From the NCBI RefSeq assembly GCF_011752935.1, contig NZ_VWWO01000001.1:372001-436000 (forward strand): a stretch of 64,000 nt of DNA, written 5' to 3'. The notes under the pieces were generated by a model. It searched no databases, was not told the DNA's origin, and was given only the letters and a program-made list of their open reading frames with translations. The position numbers and the translations under genes are program-made. Below are positions 44,958 through 54,830 of this stretch, one piece after another; the stretch's first letter is position 1; each line of letters starts with the position of its first letter. The DNA comes from Chitinophaga sp. Cy-1792 (GTDB lineage Bacteria > Bacteroidota > Bacteroidia > Chitinophagales > Chitinophagaceae).

Positions 44958-45239
44958 ATACTACAGTAGGTAGCATCTATTCTTTAATGGTTTCCAGTTC
45001 AATATGGCTATATTAAGGTGCTTACGCACTTTTAGTCTCGAGGCTACACGACATCCAATTTCAGGCAGAATACAACGGATAAAAGGCCATTATTCGGTAT
45101 TTCAGGAGCGGATATTACAAGTACCGTGCCTGTATTAATGCTGAATACTAGCTTTATTAGCAACACTGTTGTATTTTGCGCCTACTTTAGGAGATAATTA
45201 ATTGAAAACCACAAAAGCTTAACCACCCGGCAATAAACT
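44958..45239. other. Intergenic region upstream of chrA
   Basis: About 280 bases with no gene. I see no exact promoter box or hairpin. Confidence 0.4.
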
Positions 45240-46433
45240 GTGTTTCTACGTCATATTCCATTTTTGAAAGCAGTGCTTTTTCACAGCATCACCGCCTACG
45301 GAGGTCCGCAGGGACATCTGGCAATGATGATGAAAACCTTCGTTCAGCAACGCAAAGATGTTACCGAACAGGAATTAATGGAATATAACGCCTTCTGCCA
45401 GCTATTACCCGGCGCCTCCTCTTCCCAGACACTTACGCTCATCGGATATAAACGAGGCGGTGTGCCACTGGCCATACTCACCCTCCTGATCTGGATAACC
45501 CCTGCCTGCCTCCTCATGGGCTCTCTCAGCTTCCTGTTACAGTATTTCGATAAATCTGCATTACATACAGATATATTCAAATACGTTCAGCCGATGGCCG
45601 TGGGATTCCTTGCCTATGGCGGCATCAAGGCGTTCAAGATCAGCATCAGTAACCTGGCCACGTTTATCATCATGGGCGTATCCATGGTCATGGCCATTAA
45701 ATTCAAATCACCATGGACCTTCCCCGCCCTTATCATATTGGGCGGTATCGTTTCCAATTTCAGTAATAAACGTATTCCGGATATCCCCGACAAACCGAAG
45801 AAAATCCAGTGGGGAAACATCTGGCTGTTTGTATTGATATTCGTACTGGCAGGGTTCTTCTCCGAGCTGGCGCGTACGCACAACTGGATCACCAGACGAC
45901 CTTTTAACTTATTTGAGAACTTCTACCGTTTCGGCAGCCTTGTATTTGGTGGCGGCGATATCCTGATCGCCATGATGCTGGAACAGTATGTAACCAGGCC
46001 CAAATCGGCCTTCTTGTCGGCTGAAGAATTGCTGACAGGCGCCGGCATCATGCGGGCGCTACCAGGGCCAACCTTTTCCATTTCTGCCTATGTGGGCGGC
46101 ATGGCCATGCGCAACCTGGGCATGGGCTATCAGTTCCTGGGATGTGTGCTGGCACCTGTGGCCATTTTCCTGCCCAGTCTCCTCCTGGTCCTGTTCTTCT
46201 TCCCTATCTGGCATAACCTGAAAAAATATGTGGTCATCTACAGAGCCCTGGAAGGAATCAATGCGGTGGTAGTAGGCATTATGTGGGCGGCAACGTTCAT
46301 CCTCTTCTTTGCCATTCCGACTAATCCTGTCAATCTCGCTATCATGGTATGCACGTTGCTTTTGCTGCTGTTCAGCAAAATGCCTTCGCCATTCATAGTG
46401 CTGGCCTGCGTGTTACTGGGATGGCTACTCTAG
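45240..46433 (+). CDS. chrA: Chromate transporter (CHR family)
   Basis: A 397-residue inner-membrane protein with two homologous halves, each with several helices: the N-half has [16 protein letters not shown] and the C-half [23 protein letters not shown], the family's GG-rich signatures. CHR proteins export chromate with proton exchange; many environmental members give resistance but some may carry other anions. The start codon is GTG at 45240; an in-frame stop lies just before it, so there is no longer start. Its stop overlaps the convergent sigma-54 regulator by 9 bases. Confidence 0.88.
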   Translation: MFLRHIPFLKAVLFHSITAYGGPQGHLAMMMKTFVQQRKDVTEQELMEYNAFCQLLPGASSSQTLTLIGYKRGGVPLAILTLLIWITPACLLMGSLSFLLQYFDKSALHTDIFKYVQPMAVGFLAYGGIKAFKISISNLATFIIMGVSMVMAIKFKSPWTFPALIILGGIVSNFSNKRIPDIPDKPKKIQWGNIWLFVLIFVLAGFFSELARTHNWITRRPFNLFENFYRFGSLVFGGGDILIAMMLEQYVTRPKSAFLSAEELLTGAGIMRALPGPTFSISAYVGGMAMRNLGMGYQFLGCVLAPVAIFLPSLLLVLFFFPIWHNLKKYVVIYRALEGINAVVVGIMWAATFILFFAIPTNPVNLAIMVCTLLLLLFSKMPSPFIVLACVLLGWLL

Positions 46434-47768
46434 CGTGATATTATATTCCTTGATTTTACTGTAAAGTGTGGTAAGTCCGATGCCCAGCAGCTCTGCGGCC
46501 CTGGTTTTATTGCCTTTTACTTCTACCAGTACTTTGGCAATGTGAAGCTTTTCTACTTCACTTAATTTCAGCGAGGATGGATCTCCGGATACTCCCTGCT
46601 GAAAATCGAAGGGTAATGCGGTAACGTCCAGTACATCCTCATCTGTAAGAATAGCAGCCCTTTCAATGATATTTTTCAACTCACGGATATTCCCCTTCCA
46701 GGAATGACGCTGCAAGGCCTGCTGGAAAGCCGGGGTCATTCCCTTAATACGCTTGTTCAGCTTTGGACCTACCTGCTGGATGAACCACTCCGCCAATACA
46801 GGGATATCCTTTTTACGCCTGTTCAGCGAGGGCAGATTAATCTGGAAAGCCGACAGCCTGTAAAATAAATCGGAGCGAAATTGCCCGTTGTAGCTTTCAA
46901 ATTCCAGGTTTCTGTTAGTAGCGGCTATAATTCGCACATCTGCTTTCGTTGGTTTGGATTCCCCTACTTTGTAAAACTCCTGCGCTTCAAGTACACGTAG
47001 TAGTTTTGCCTGTAATTCCACCGGCATCTCGCCTACTTCATCCAGGAAGATGGTACCTCCTTTAGCTTCTTCAAAAAAGCCTTTTTTATCTTTCACCGCA
47101 CCGGTAAATGAACCTGCTATATGTCCAAAGAGTTCACTTTCCAGGATATCTTTTCCGAAGGCGCTGCAGTTTACGGCCACAAATGGCTGCTGATGCCTGC
47201 TGCTGGCGGAATGAATAGCCTGTGCAAAGACTTCTTTACCAGATCCGGTTTCCCCTAATAACAGCACGGTCATATCCGAAGCGGCCACTTTTCTGGCCAT
47301 TTCAATGGCCTGGGTAATCTCGGGAGATGCCCCCAGTATGCTATCAAAGCTATATTTTCCACCCAGCTTCTTTTCCAGGTCACGGATACGGAACTGCAAC
47401 ACGGCTTTGTCCATCGCTTTACTTACCAGTGGCAGGATACGGTTATTATCATCTCCTTTGGTAATATAATCGAATGCGCCGTTTTTAATAGCCTGAACAC
47501 CATCGGCGATGTTGCCGAAAGCCGTCAGTACAATGATTTCTGTTTGCGGGTATTTTTCTCTGATGGTATGTACCAGCTCTACGCCGTTGCCATCAGGTAG
47601 CTTCACGTCGGAAAGCACTACCTGAATTTCTTCCTTCTCCAGAATTTTCATGGCATTCCGAACATTGGAAGCCTCCTGGATAATATATCCTTCAAGAGAT
47701 AACAGACGACCCATCAGCTTCCTGAGCTGCTCTTCATCGTCGATAATGAGAATGTGACCTTTAGCCAT
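46425..47768 (-). CDS. Sigma-54-dependent response regulator (NtrC family)
   Basis: A 447-residue activator. The receiver covers residues 1-120 ([29 protein letters not shown] with the phospho-Asp, VLTAFG). The AAA+ part has [14 protein letters not shown] (Walker A), [15 protein letters not shown] (the loop that touches sigma-54, GSFTGA instead of GAFTGA), [12 protein letters not shown] (Walker B) and RIIAATNRN. The Fis-type helix-turn-helix is at the C-terminus ([20 protein letters not shown]). The start at 47768 ([11 protein letters not shown]) is preferred to 47795. No kinase is adjacent. Confidence 0.92.
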   Translation of the reverse strand: MAKGHILIIDDEEQLRKLMGRLLSLEGYIIQEASNVRNAMKILEKEEIQVVLSDVKLPDGNGVELVHTIREKYPQTEIIVLTAFGNIADGVQAIKNGAFDYITKGDDNNRILPLVSKAMDKAVLQFRIRDLEKKLGGKYSFDSILGASPEITQAIEMARKVAASDMTVLLLGETGSGKEVFAQAIHSASSRHQQPFVAVNCSAFGKDILESELFGHIAGSFTGAVKDKKGFFEEAKGGTIFLDEVGEMPVELQAKLLRVLEAQEFYKVGESKPTKADVRIIAATNRNLEFESYNGQFRSDLFYRLSAFQINLPSLNRRKKDIPVLAEWFIQQVGPKLNKRIKGMTPAFQQALQRHSWKGNIRELKNIIERAAILTDEDVLDVTALPFDFQQGVSGDPSSLKLSEVEKLHIAKVLVEVKGNKTRAAELLGIGLTTLYSKIKEYNITLE

Positions 47769-47848
47769 AGCTTTGCAAAGATAACAGAAAGGCACATGCG
47801 CCGATTAAATCATCGGCGAACTATATGGGGATATTAGTTATGCAGCTG

Positions 47849-48451
47849 TTAATGCTTTCCTCCTTTTGCAGCAACCTTCTTTTCTGCTGCCTTGTAACGG
47901 ATACCGGCGTCTTTCACACGTTGAGGCGTGTAGTCTTCACTGTTATATTCATCGGTGGCGTACTTGTCTTTATGCTTGATTAACAGCCAGGCATTTTCGC
48001 CCCTGCCTTTCATATGCACCAATGCAAATTCACCCTTCAATTTTCTGCCTTTCAGAATTACCTTCAGATCGCCGTCTTTTATCTCCTGTAAGGCTTCTTT
48101 ATCAAAGGTTTTATTTCCCGGGTGTATTAGCTCAAAGGTGCCTTTATCCCAGATATACACGGTACCGGCGCCATAATTCCCCTGTGGAATGGTACCCTGA
48201 AAATCTTTATAGTCATATGGATGATCTTCAACCTGCATAGCCAGTCTTTTATCCCCGGGGTTCAGGGAAGGGCCCTTGGGAATTGCCCAGCTCTTCAGTA
48301 CACCATCAATTTCGAGTCGGAAATCGTAATGTAGCTGTGTGGCATGGTGTCTTTGTACCACAAATACATGTTTGCCCTGAACAGATTTTCCTGCTTCCGG
48401 CTCAGTCGTTTCACTGAAGTTTCTTTTGGATTTATATTTAACCAGACTCAT
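47849..48451 (-). CDS. Stand-alone LigD-type 3'-phosphoesterase
   Basis: A 200-residue protein matching the phosphoesterase domain of the end-joining ligase LigD, here without ligase or polymerase domains. FVVQRHHATQLHYDFRLE near residue 32, WAIPKGPSLNPGDKRLAMQVEDHPYDY near 55-80 and GTIPQGNYGAGTVYIWD near 87 hold the metal ligands and active residues. In LigD it removes 3'-phosphates and ribonucleotides from DNA ends before joining. It overlaps ku by 4 bases (ATGA), so the two proteins are made together. Confidence 0.88.
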   Translation of the reverse strand: MSLVKYKSKRNFSETTEPEAGKSVQGKHVFVVQRHHATQLHYDFRLEIDGVLKSWAIPKGPSLNPGDKRLAMQVEDHPYDYKDFQGTIPQGNYGAGTVYIWDKGTFELIHPGNKTFDKEALQEIKDGDLKVILKGRKLKGEFALVHMKGRGENAWLLIKHKDKYATDEYNSEDYTPQRVKDAGIRYKAAEKKVAAKGGKH

Positions 48452-49242
48452 GACGCACGTTTTTTACGGGTTGTTGCTGCAGGTTTGTTACCCAGACTAG
48501 CTTTCAGCTGTTCAAACAGGTCGGTACTCTTGGTATGCACCACCCGAAGTTTTTTAACCACGGGCTTTTTACCACTTGCCTTTGCCTTGATGATCTTCAT
48601 CAGTTCGTTTGTGTATTCATCTTTATATGCAGCAATGTCAAATTTTTCGGTGTATTCCTTTACGAGTGCTGCGGCCATATCTATTTCCTTTTTATCCAGC
48701 CTGACGCCTTTAGGCAGGTTCAGATCCTGCGGGGAACGCAACTCTTCCTGGAAGCGCAACTGCTGTAGCAGCAGGTAATTTTCCCTTGGCCGGATTACCG
48801 CCAGATGTTCTGAGGTCCGCAATACAAAACTGCTGAGTCCTGCTTTCCCGGTTTTCTCCAGCGTCTGACGCAATAACTCATACGCCTTTTCCCCGCCTTT
48901 GGCAGGTTCCAGGAAGTAAGGAGATTCAAAATAGATATCATCGATCTCATTCTCTACCACAAAGGAAGTTATCTCAATAATCTTACTTTTCTTCGGGCTG
49001 GCGGCTTCAAAATCTTCATCTTCCAATACCACATATTCATCATTATAGAGATATCCTTTCACGATCTGTTCCCAGGGTACTTCTTTGCCTGTATCTTCGT
49101 TTACACGTTTATACCGGATATGTCCGAGGTTCTTACTGTCCAGCATGTCAAGGTTCAGATGGCTGTCTTGCGTAGCGCTGTAAAGTTTTACCGGGATATT
49201 CACCAGTCCAAAACCTATAGCACCTGACCAAATCGCTCTCAT
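48448..49242 (-). CDS. ku: DNA end-binding protein Ku
   Basis: A 264-residue Ku homologue that rings double-strand DNA ends in non-homologous end joining. The Ku core runs from MRAIWSGAIGFGLVNIPVKLYSAT to about residue 250, with KDLGHIRY-type (LDSKNLGHIRYKRVNEDTG), VLEDEDFEAASPKKSKIIEI and LAVIRPRENYLLLQQLRF. The longer frame to 49359 adds 39 residues before the conserved MRAIWSG start. It is the first gene of a two-gene unit with the phosphoesterase; no LigD ligase is in the window. Confidence 0.92.
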   Translation of the reverse strand: MRAIWSGAIGFGLVNIPVKLYSATQDSHLNLDMLDSKNLGHIRYKRVNEDTGKEVPWEQIVKGYLYNDEYVVLEDEDFEAASPKKSKIIEITSFVVENEIDDIYFESPYFLEPAKGGEKAYELLRQTLEKTGKAGLSSFVLRTSEHLAVIRPRENYLLLQQLRFQEELRSPQDLNLPKGVRLDKKEIDMAAALVKEYTEKFDIAAYKDEYTNELMKIIKAKASGKKPVVKKLRVVHTKSTDLFEQLKASLGNKPAATTRKKRAS

Positions 49243-49405
49243 AATGTATGATTTTGTATTGTTGGATAACACACAAATAATACCGCCGGTTGCGGGTTTT
49301 ACAGGCAGATGACCGGCAGATTTATCAAAAATTTCATCTACCTGTACTAAAATCAGCAAATGCAGGTATATCCTTTGCGGATGAACCTGCGTTTAGTCGC
49401 GCTAT

Positions 49406-49612
49406 TTAATGACCGGTTTGTGGGTCTGCGGGCACATGAGGTACCTGTCTTTCAGGAATTTCCGGCGGAATCGGTTCATTCTCAGGGTGCTGCGGAGGTG
49501 GTTGCAAAGGAGGAACCGGATCCGGACTTCCTGGCAGTGGCTTACCTGGTGCAGGTTTCTCAGGAGGAATCGTTGGAATCGGCTCCCTGTTTCTTTCTGG
49601 GTTTCCTGGCAT
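49406..49612 (-). CDS. Small proline-rich protein, hypothetical
   Basis: A 68-residue frame with about one third Pro and many Glu/Lys/Pro repeats (PTIPPEKPAPGKPLPGSPDP, PPEIPERQVPHVPAD). The repetition and its charge pattern look like a real disordered protein; other frames in the same place look random. It has no signal peptide. A GAG before the ATG may be a weak ribosome site. It lies just upstream of ku in the same direction. Function unknown. Confidence 0.45.
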   Translation of the reverse strand: MPGNPERNREPIPTIPPEKPAPGKPLPGSPDPVPPLQPPPQHPENEPIPPEIPERQVPHVPADPQTGH

Positions 49613-49843
49613 AATCTCAATTTTTAATAATGAACAATTACACGTAGAAAAAAATCAAAGTTCATTCCAGTTACCTACCGTTCTGTAGTGGATTTAAAAA
49701 GGTTATCAGCTGTAGAATATATCTGCATATTGTGGAAATACTTGCGCAGCCAATATACCCGGGGAAACCAATACTATATTATTCCTTATTTTCCCCAATA
49801 ATAATTAACTTCAAATGCTTTCGCAGTAACCAGCAAGGACAAC

Positions 49844-51295
49844 ATGCATTTCTCAGTACACAAGAAAATTCAGATCGGTTTCGTCATCGCTTTTACCGTC
49901 ATTATTATGGCGTCTATTTTCTCCTATCTTGTAGCAAAAAATCTGCTGGATAACGCTGCCAGGTTGAATCACGCCATTGAGGTATCAAAAAGACTGGAGG
50001 TAATAAACAAGCAGGTAAAAGAAGCCGAAGCCGCCATCCGTGGCTATAAGCTTACGCAAGACAGCACCTTCCTGGACCCTTCCATGAAAGACAGAAGCCT
50101 GCATATCGAAAAGGAATACCAGGTATTGCGCAGAGTCACTTCCGACAGCCGTATTCAGCAGTTACACCTCGATACACTCAGACAGCTGCTGGCAGTGAAA
50201 TATGAGCAGCTACTGCAAAGCAATGTAGCGCAGGACCCCGCCACAGATAAAGCTATTGTTATTTCCAGCGAACAGGTGATGGACCGAATAGACAAAACCG
50301 TTCAGGAAATGACCAGGATAGAAGAAAGTCAGGTACATGAGAAGTCAGAGCTGTTCAATTTCTTCTCCGGACTATGGGTACCAATGATCTTCATATCCTC
50401 TCTGGCAGCCATTATCATCGGTATATATTCTTACATTACACTCACCAAGGAAGTACGGCTGCAACAACATATTGAGGCCAAATTGAAGTCTTACCAGAGA
50501 GATCTCCAACAGAATATATCACTCTTAAATAAAACCAATCAGGAGCTCGAACAATTTGCGTACGTAGCATCCCACGATTTGCAGGAACCACTGCGCAAAA
50601 TATCCACATTCTCGGACAGGTTGCAAGTGAAATACAAAGAACAACTCCCTGCAGATGCATCCCAGCTGATAGATCGCATGGTGGCCGCTGTAGCCAGAAT
50701 GCGTGTGCTAATCAATGACCTGCTGGTCTTCTCCCGTGCAGGCAGAATTGTTCCTGAAAGCATTGTCCCTGTAAACATGAATGAATTATTACAGGAAGTG
50801 ATCAGTGACCTGGAAATCACGCTGGAAGAGAAGAATGCTATGGTTGTTGCAGATGACCTGCCGGTTATCGAAGGTAATCCTACCTCCTTTCATCAATTGT
50901 TTCAGAACCTCATCGCCAATGCGATTAAGTTCGCTTCTCCACATCGGCAACTACAGATAAATATTCATCATGAAGTCGTAACTGGCCAGCAGCTTGGATT
51001 TGTGAAGGAAGCCAGGTGGAATGATATGTTCTGCAGGATCGCACTGGAAGATAATGGTATTGGTTTTGATCAGGTATATGCGGATAGAATTTTTCTCATC
51101 TTCCAACGTCTCCACGGTATCAGCGAATATAGCGGCACCGGGATAGGGCTGGCTATCTGTAAGAAAATTGTAGACAGTCACCATGGCTACATTACAGCCA
51201 ACGGAGTACCTGATCAGGGCGCCACATTTACTGTCATTCTTCCACTGCTTCAATCTTTAAAAAATGAAGAATATGAAACTACAACCAAAGGTTAG
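49844..51295 (+). CDS. CHASE3-domain sensor histidine kinase
   Basis: A 483-residue kinase with two membrane helices (residues about 9-30 and 168-190) that frame a CHASE3-like periplasmic domain (KEAEAAIRGYKLTQDSTFLD). A short coiled coil leads to HisKA (EQFAYVASHDLQEPLRKIST, phospho-His in SHD) and HATPase_c (HQLFQNLIANAIKFAS, LEDNGIGFDQ, YSGTGIGLAICKKIV). It is a phytochrome-like (SHDLQEPL) kinase. It lies 66 bases before the REC-PAS-kinase gene, so the two are probably expressed together. Confidence 0.92.
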   Translation: MHFSVHKKIQIGFVIAFTVIIMASIFSYLVAKNLLDNAARLNHAIEVSKRLEVINKQVKEAEAAIRGYKLTQDSTFLDPSMKDRSLHIEKEYQVLRRVTSDSRIQQLHLDTLRQLLAVKYEQLLQSNVAQDPATDKAIVISSEQVMDRIDKTVQEMTRIEESQVHEKSELFNFFSGLWVPMIFISSLAAIIIGIYSYITLTKEVRLQQHIEAKLKSYQRDLQQNISLLNKTNQELEQFAYVASHDLQEPLRKISTFSDRLQVKYKEQLPADASQLIDRMVAAVARMRVLINDLLVFSRAGRIVPESIVPVNMNELLQEVISDLEITLEEKNAMVVADDLPVIEGNPTSFHQLFQNLIANAIKFASPHRQLQINIHHEVVTGQQLGFVKEARWNDMFCRIALEDNGIGFDQVYADRIFLIFQRLHGISEYSGTGIGLAICKKIVDSHHGYITANGVPDQGATFTVILPLLQSLKNEEYETTTKG

Positions 51296-51361
51296 CACCG
51301 TTATTGCTGTGAATTTTCCTGTTAATACAAATAAGGACAGACGTTAATTCCAGTTACAACG

Positions 51362-52801
51362 ATGAGTGAGTTACCTGTTAATATTCTGATGATAGATGAC
51401 GACGAAGATGATTTCTTTCTTGTCAACGAATTGCTGCACGATATTTCTCCGGGACAATACAAACTGGAATGGGCCCCTACTTTCGAAAAAGGCAAACAGG
51501 CCATCAATACAATGCAGCATGATGTATACCTCGTAGATTACCGGCTAGGGCCATTTACGGGGTTGGATATCCTGCATTATTTCCAGATGTTGAAATATCA
51601 GGCACCTGTAATTATGCTTACTGGTAAAGGCGACTATGCCATCGACCAGGAAGCAATGCAGGCGGGCGCTTACGATTATCTCGTTAAAGGAGATATTACC
51701 GCCGATCTGCTGGAACGATCCATCAGATATGCCCTCGATGAATATAGTCACCTCCGCACCATTGAAGAAAGCGAAAAAAAATACTTCGGCATCTTCGAAA
51801 AAGCACATGACCTTATCATCCTTGCCGATAGCGACAAAAATATCATAGACGCCAATCCGGCGGCACTTCGCACCCTGAAATACCCGAAAGAAGAATTACT
51901 TCGTAAACGCCTCAGCGACCTCTTTATCAATAAAGAACAGGGTATGTTGTTTATCAACAATATCTGTGAAGATAGCGAAGCACAAAAAGAGTTCGATTTC
52001 AGGACAAAAGATGATCAGAAACTGGTAGTACAGATAAATGCGGTCATGCTCGATGAAGCAGCCCAGATATTCCTCTGTGTTATCCAGGATATTACAGATA
52101 GAAAAAGAGAAGAGCAGGAAAAACAACACCAGGAGAAATTCGTTATCACCGGCCGTATCGCCAGGGTGATCGCGCATGAAGTCAGAAACCCGCTTACCAA
52201 TATATTGCTGGCAGTAAGCCAGTTTAAAGACGAAACTGCTGTGGCTGTCAGTGAAGATGCCATGTTGTATACAGATATCATTGAACGTAACTGCACGCGC
52301 ATCAACCAGCTGATCACAGAGCTGCTCCATAGCACCCGTATGATGGAACTGCACGCCAATGCCGTATTCCTCGACAAGTTGCTCAACAGCACTTTACAAC
52401 TTTCGGAAGATCGTATCAAGCTGAATGAAATCCGCCTGGACCTTAAACTCGCTGATGATAATCTGCAGGTATTGGTAGATGAAGAAAAAGTAGTAATCGC
52501 TATTCTGAATATCGTCATAAACGCCATTGAAGCCATGACGCCGGGTAAGGGCATCCTAACCATTACTACCCGCCGCCTTCATGATAAAGCGGTAATCAAA
52601 ATTGCGGATAACGGTCCCGGCATTCCACAGGAAATACAGGCAAGGCTGTTTGATCCGTTCTATACCAGCAAACCCAAAGGTACCGGCCTCGGGCTGACCA
52701 GTACACAGAATATACTGTTGAACCACAAAGGCACGATTCATGTTGAAAGTGAAATGGGAATAGGCACTTCTTTCAGTATCACGCTTCCGCTTGCTCACTA
52801 G
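51362..52801 (+). CDS. REC-PAS-histidine kinase
   Basis: A 479-residue soluble hybrid. The N-terminal receiver (ILMIDDDEDDFFLVNELL, VYLVDYRLGPFTGLDIL, IMLTGKGDYAIDQEAM, YLVKGD) covers residues 1-125, a PAS domain 140-250 (IFEKAHDLIILADSDKNIID), then HisKA (ARVIAHEVRNPLTNILLAVS, phospho-His in HEVRNPL) and HATPase_c (IAILNIVINAIEAM, IADNGPGIP, GTGLGLTSTQNI). Being soluble and receiver-first, it may take its phosphate from the CHASE3 kinase just upstream and pass it to the sigma-54 regulator on the other strand. Confidence 0.92.
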   Translation: MSELPVNILMIDDDEDDFFLVNELLHDISPGQYKLEWAPTFEKGKQAINTMQHDVYLVDYRLGPFTGLDILHYFQMLKYQAPVIMLTGKGDYAIDQEAMQAGAYDYLVKGDITADLLERSIRYALDEYSHLRTIEESEKKYFGIFEKAHDLIILADSDKNIIDANPAALRTLKYPKEELLRKRLSDLFINKEQGMLFINNICEDSEAQKEFDFRTKDDQKLVVQINAVMLDEAAQIFLCVIQDITDRKREEQEKQHQEKFVITGRIARVIAHEVRNPLTNILLAVSQFKDETAVAVSEDAMLYTDIIERNCTRINQLITELLHSTRMMELHANAVFLDKLLNSTLQLSEDRIKLNEIRLDLKLADDNLQVLVDEEKVVIAILNIVINAIEAMTPGKGILTITTRRLHDKAVIKIADNGPGIPQEIQARLFDPFYTSKPKGTGLGLTSTQNILLNHKGTIHVESEMGIGTSFSITLPLAH

Positions 52802-52824
52802 CAATTCCACTATCACTATAAATT

Positions 52825-52872
52825 AAAATCTCCTGGAGATTAACCCTGTAAAGGATTATCCCAGGAGATTTT
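52825..52872. terminator. Terminator between convergent signalling genes
   Basis: Arms AAAATCTCCTGG/CCAGGAGATTTT (52825-52836 with 52861-52872) pair perfectly around a 24-base loop. Confidence 0.7.
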
Positions 52873-52904
52873 CTTTATCGTTCACTGCTATAAATCTATG
52901 GATA

Positions 52905-54338
52905 TTAATAATTTATGTTCAGCAAACGTAGTTTATTGTACAGTGTTTTTCTATCGATATTGAGCAGTTGAGCTGCTTTCGTTTTATTGTATTTTACTTC
53001 TTTCAGCACATTCACAATCTTATTGTATTCCGCCTGCAATGCAACGCTTTTAAGGTCGTTTTCATTGGTAAGAATAGCCAGTTCAGGATTCATTGGCATT
53101 TCTTCCTGCGGCTGTGCAAAAGATTCCTTCATTTCCAGCGGTAACGCCGCCATGGTGATATCTTCTTTTTCCGGCGTCAGCAGGCAGGCGCGCCTGATAA
53201 CGTTCTTCAGCTCACGGATATTTCCAGGCCAGCTATACTGACGGAAACATTCCCAGACTTCATTGGATATTTTTCCACAATTCTTGTCTAATTCTCTCTC
53301 TACCTGTTTCACAAAAGCCTCTATGAAAAGTGGAAGATCTTCCTGGCGTTCGCGCAAAGGCGGGATATAAATCGTGAATTCATTGATACGATGGAACAAA
53401 TCTTCTCTGAACTTACCTTTCTGTACAGACTCAGAGAGCTTTTCGTTGGAAGCAACGATGATACGCACATCCACAGGTATCTCTTTGAGGCTACCTACTC
53501 TGCGGATCACCTTTTCCTGTAAAACGCGTAACAGGGCTACCTGGATATCATAGGAAAGATTGGAAATTTCGTCCAGGAAGAGCGTTCCGCCCTGCGCCTG
53601 TTCGAAAGCGCCAATTTTGGTATTGATCGCGCCGGTAAAAGATCCTTTTTCATGACCGAAAAGCTCGCTGGCTGCCAGTTCTTTTGACAGCGAACCACAG
53701 TCCAGCGCCACAAATGGCTGATCATTACGTTTGCTGTGAAAATGAATGAGGTGTGCCACCGATTCTTTACCGGTACCAGTTTCTCCGAAGATAATCACGC
53801 TGTAATCCGTAGGAGCTACCAGTTTGATCTGGCGAATCAATTCTATGGAGTTGGCACTCTGGCCATATACGTACTTATCGTTTTTCTCCTGTTGATTTCG
53901 TTGCAGTAAGGTTTCCCTGGCAATGGTTTCATCAGCGGATTCTACCGGCTGACTGGCGCGTCTTTCCTGTTCTGCTTCCTTATGTGCAAAGGCTTTATGT
54001 ACGAGATTAAGAATTTCGTCCGGATACAGCGGTTTGGAAAGATAATCATATGCACCATTTTTCACCATCTCCACTGCTACCCTGACATCGGTGTAGCCGG
54101 TGATGATAATAACGATGGTATTAGGGTTTATCTGACGAATATCCTGCAATAGCTGTGCACCATCAGTATCTTTTAACCTGTAATCACACAATACCAGGTC
54201 AAAAGGCTTTTCCTTCATCATTTTGAGGGCGGCTGTGCCGGTCATGGTGGTTTCCACAGCAAAACCATGCTTGGTAAGAAACTTACTTAGCAGGGTGCAG
54301 ATATTAATTTCATCATCTATAATTAAAATATTTCTCAT
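52905..54338 (-). CDS. Sigma-54-dependent response regulator (NtrC family)
   Basis: A 477-residue regulator with receiver (ILIIDDEINICTLLS, VLCDYRLKDTDGAQL), a linker of about 40 residues rich in Glu/Gln, the AAA+ domain (IFGETGTGKESVAHLI, FGHEKGSFTGAINTK, GGTLFLDEISNLS, RIIVASNEKL) and a Fis-type helix-turn-helix (KAAQLLNIDRKTLYNKLRLL). It is convergent with the two kinases and 66 bases downstream of a single-receiver gene in the same direction; it is the likely output of that phosphorelay. Its target genes cannot be seen here. Confidence 0.93.
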   Translation of the reverse strand: MRNILIIDDEINICTLLSKFLTKHGFAVETTMTGTAALKMMKEKPFDLVLCDYRLKDTDGAQLLQDIRQINPNTIVIIITGYTDVRVAVEMVKNGAYDYLSKPLYPDEILNLVHKAFAHKEAEQERRASQPVESADETIARETLLQRNQQEKNDKYVYGQSANSIELIRQIKLVAPTDYSVIIFGETGTGKESVAHLIHFHSKRNDQPFVALDCGSLSKELAASELFGHEKGSFTGAINTKIGAFEQAQGGTLFLDEISNLSYDIQVALLRVLQEKVIRRVGSLKEIPVDVRIIVASNEKLSESVQKGKFREDLFHRINEFTIYIPPLRERQEDLPLFIEAFVKQVERELDKNCGKISNEVWECFRQYSWPGNIRELKNVIRRACLLTPEKEDITMAALPLEMKESFAQPQEEMPMNPELAILTNENDLKSVALQAEYNKIVNVLKEVKYNKTKAAQLLNIDRKTLYNKLRLLNINY

Positions 54339-54404
54339 CTGGATTTGGTGATTTAGGGAACAGCTTACTTAAAATTACTAAATACTAATCAATCATGCGG
54401 ACTG

Positions 54405-54830
54405 CTAACTTTTGATACGGTTCAGCAGTTCATCAACACTTCTGACATTGAAGGGTTTAGCCAGAAAAAAGGAGGCGCCGGTTGTCAGTGCCTGCTGCTT
54501 TTCGGATTCATTGTCATACGCACTTATAGTAATAATAGGTAAGGAAGGATCTAATGCCTTGATCACAGGCAGGGCTTCCAATCCGGACCCATCCGGCAGA
54601 TGGATATCCAGGAAAAGTAAATCAGGTTTATGGCTTTTCAGAAACTGCAGTCCGTCGTGTAGGGCATGGACATACCTCACAGCATATCCATGCCTTACCA
54701 GGTTAAGCTGCAATAATCTGCAGATATCCGGTTCATCATCAATGATCAGGATGTTGGGTCCTGCCGTTCGATTATCAGTTGGTACCGATTCTGACCGGTT
54801 CCATGCTGTTGTCTTGTCGCGATGTAACAT
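54405..54830 (-). CDS. Single-domain response regulator
   Basis: A 141-residue protein made of a receiver only: NILIIDDEPDICRLLQ, LLFLDIHLPDGSGLEALPVI with the phospho-Asp, PIITISAYDNESE and FFLAKPFNVRS. About 27 residues precede the receiver. The only start codon is ATG 54830, 56 bases inside the end of the glycosyltransferase gene, so translation is coupled. Such stand-alone receivers act as phosphotransfer steps or bind other proteins. Confidence 0.9.
   Translation of the reverse strand: MLHRDKTTAWNRSESVPTDNRTAGPNILIIDDEPDICRLLQLNLVRHGYAVRYVHALHDGLQFLKSHKPDLLFLDIHLPDGSGLEALPVIKALDPSLPIITISAYDNESEKQQALTTGASFFLAKPFNVRSVDELLNRIKS

Noticed and set aside
49360..49614. An 84-codon plus-strand frame
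   Set aside because: It covers the proline-rich minus-strand frame, whose repeats look more like real protein.
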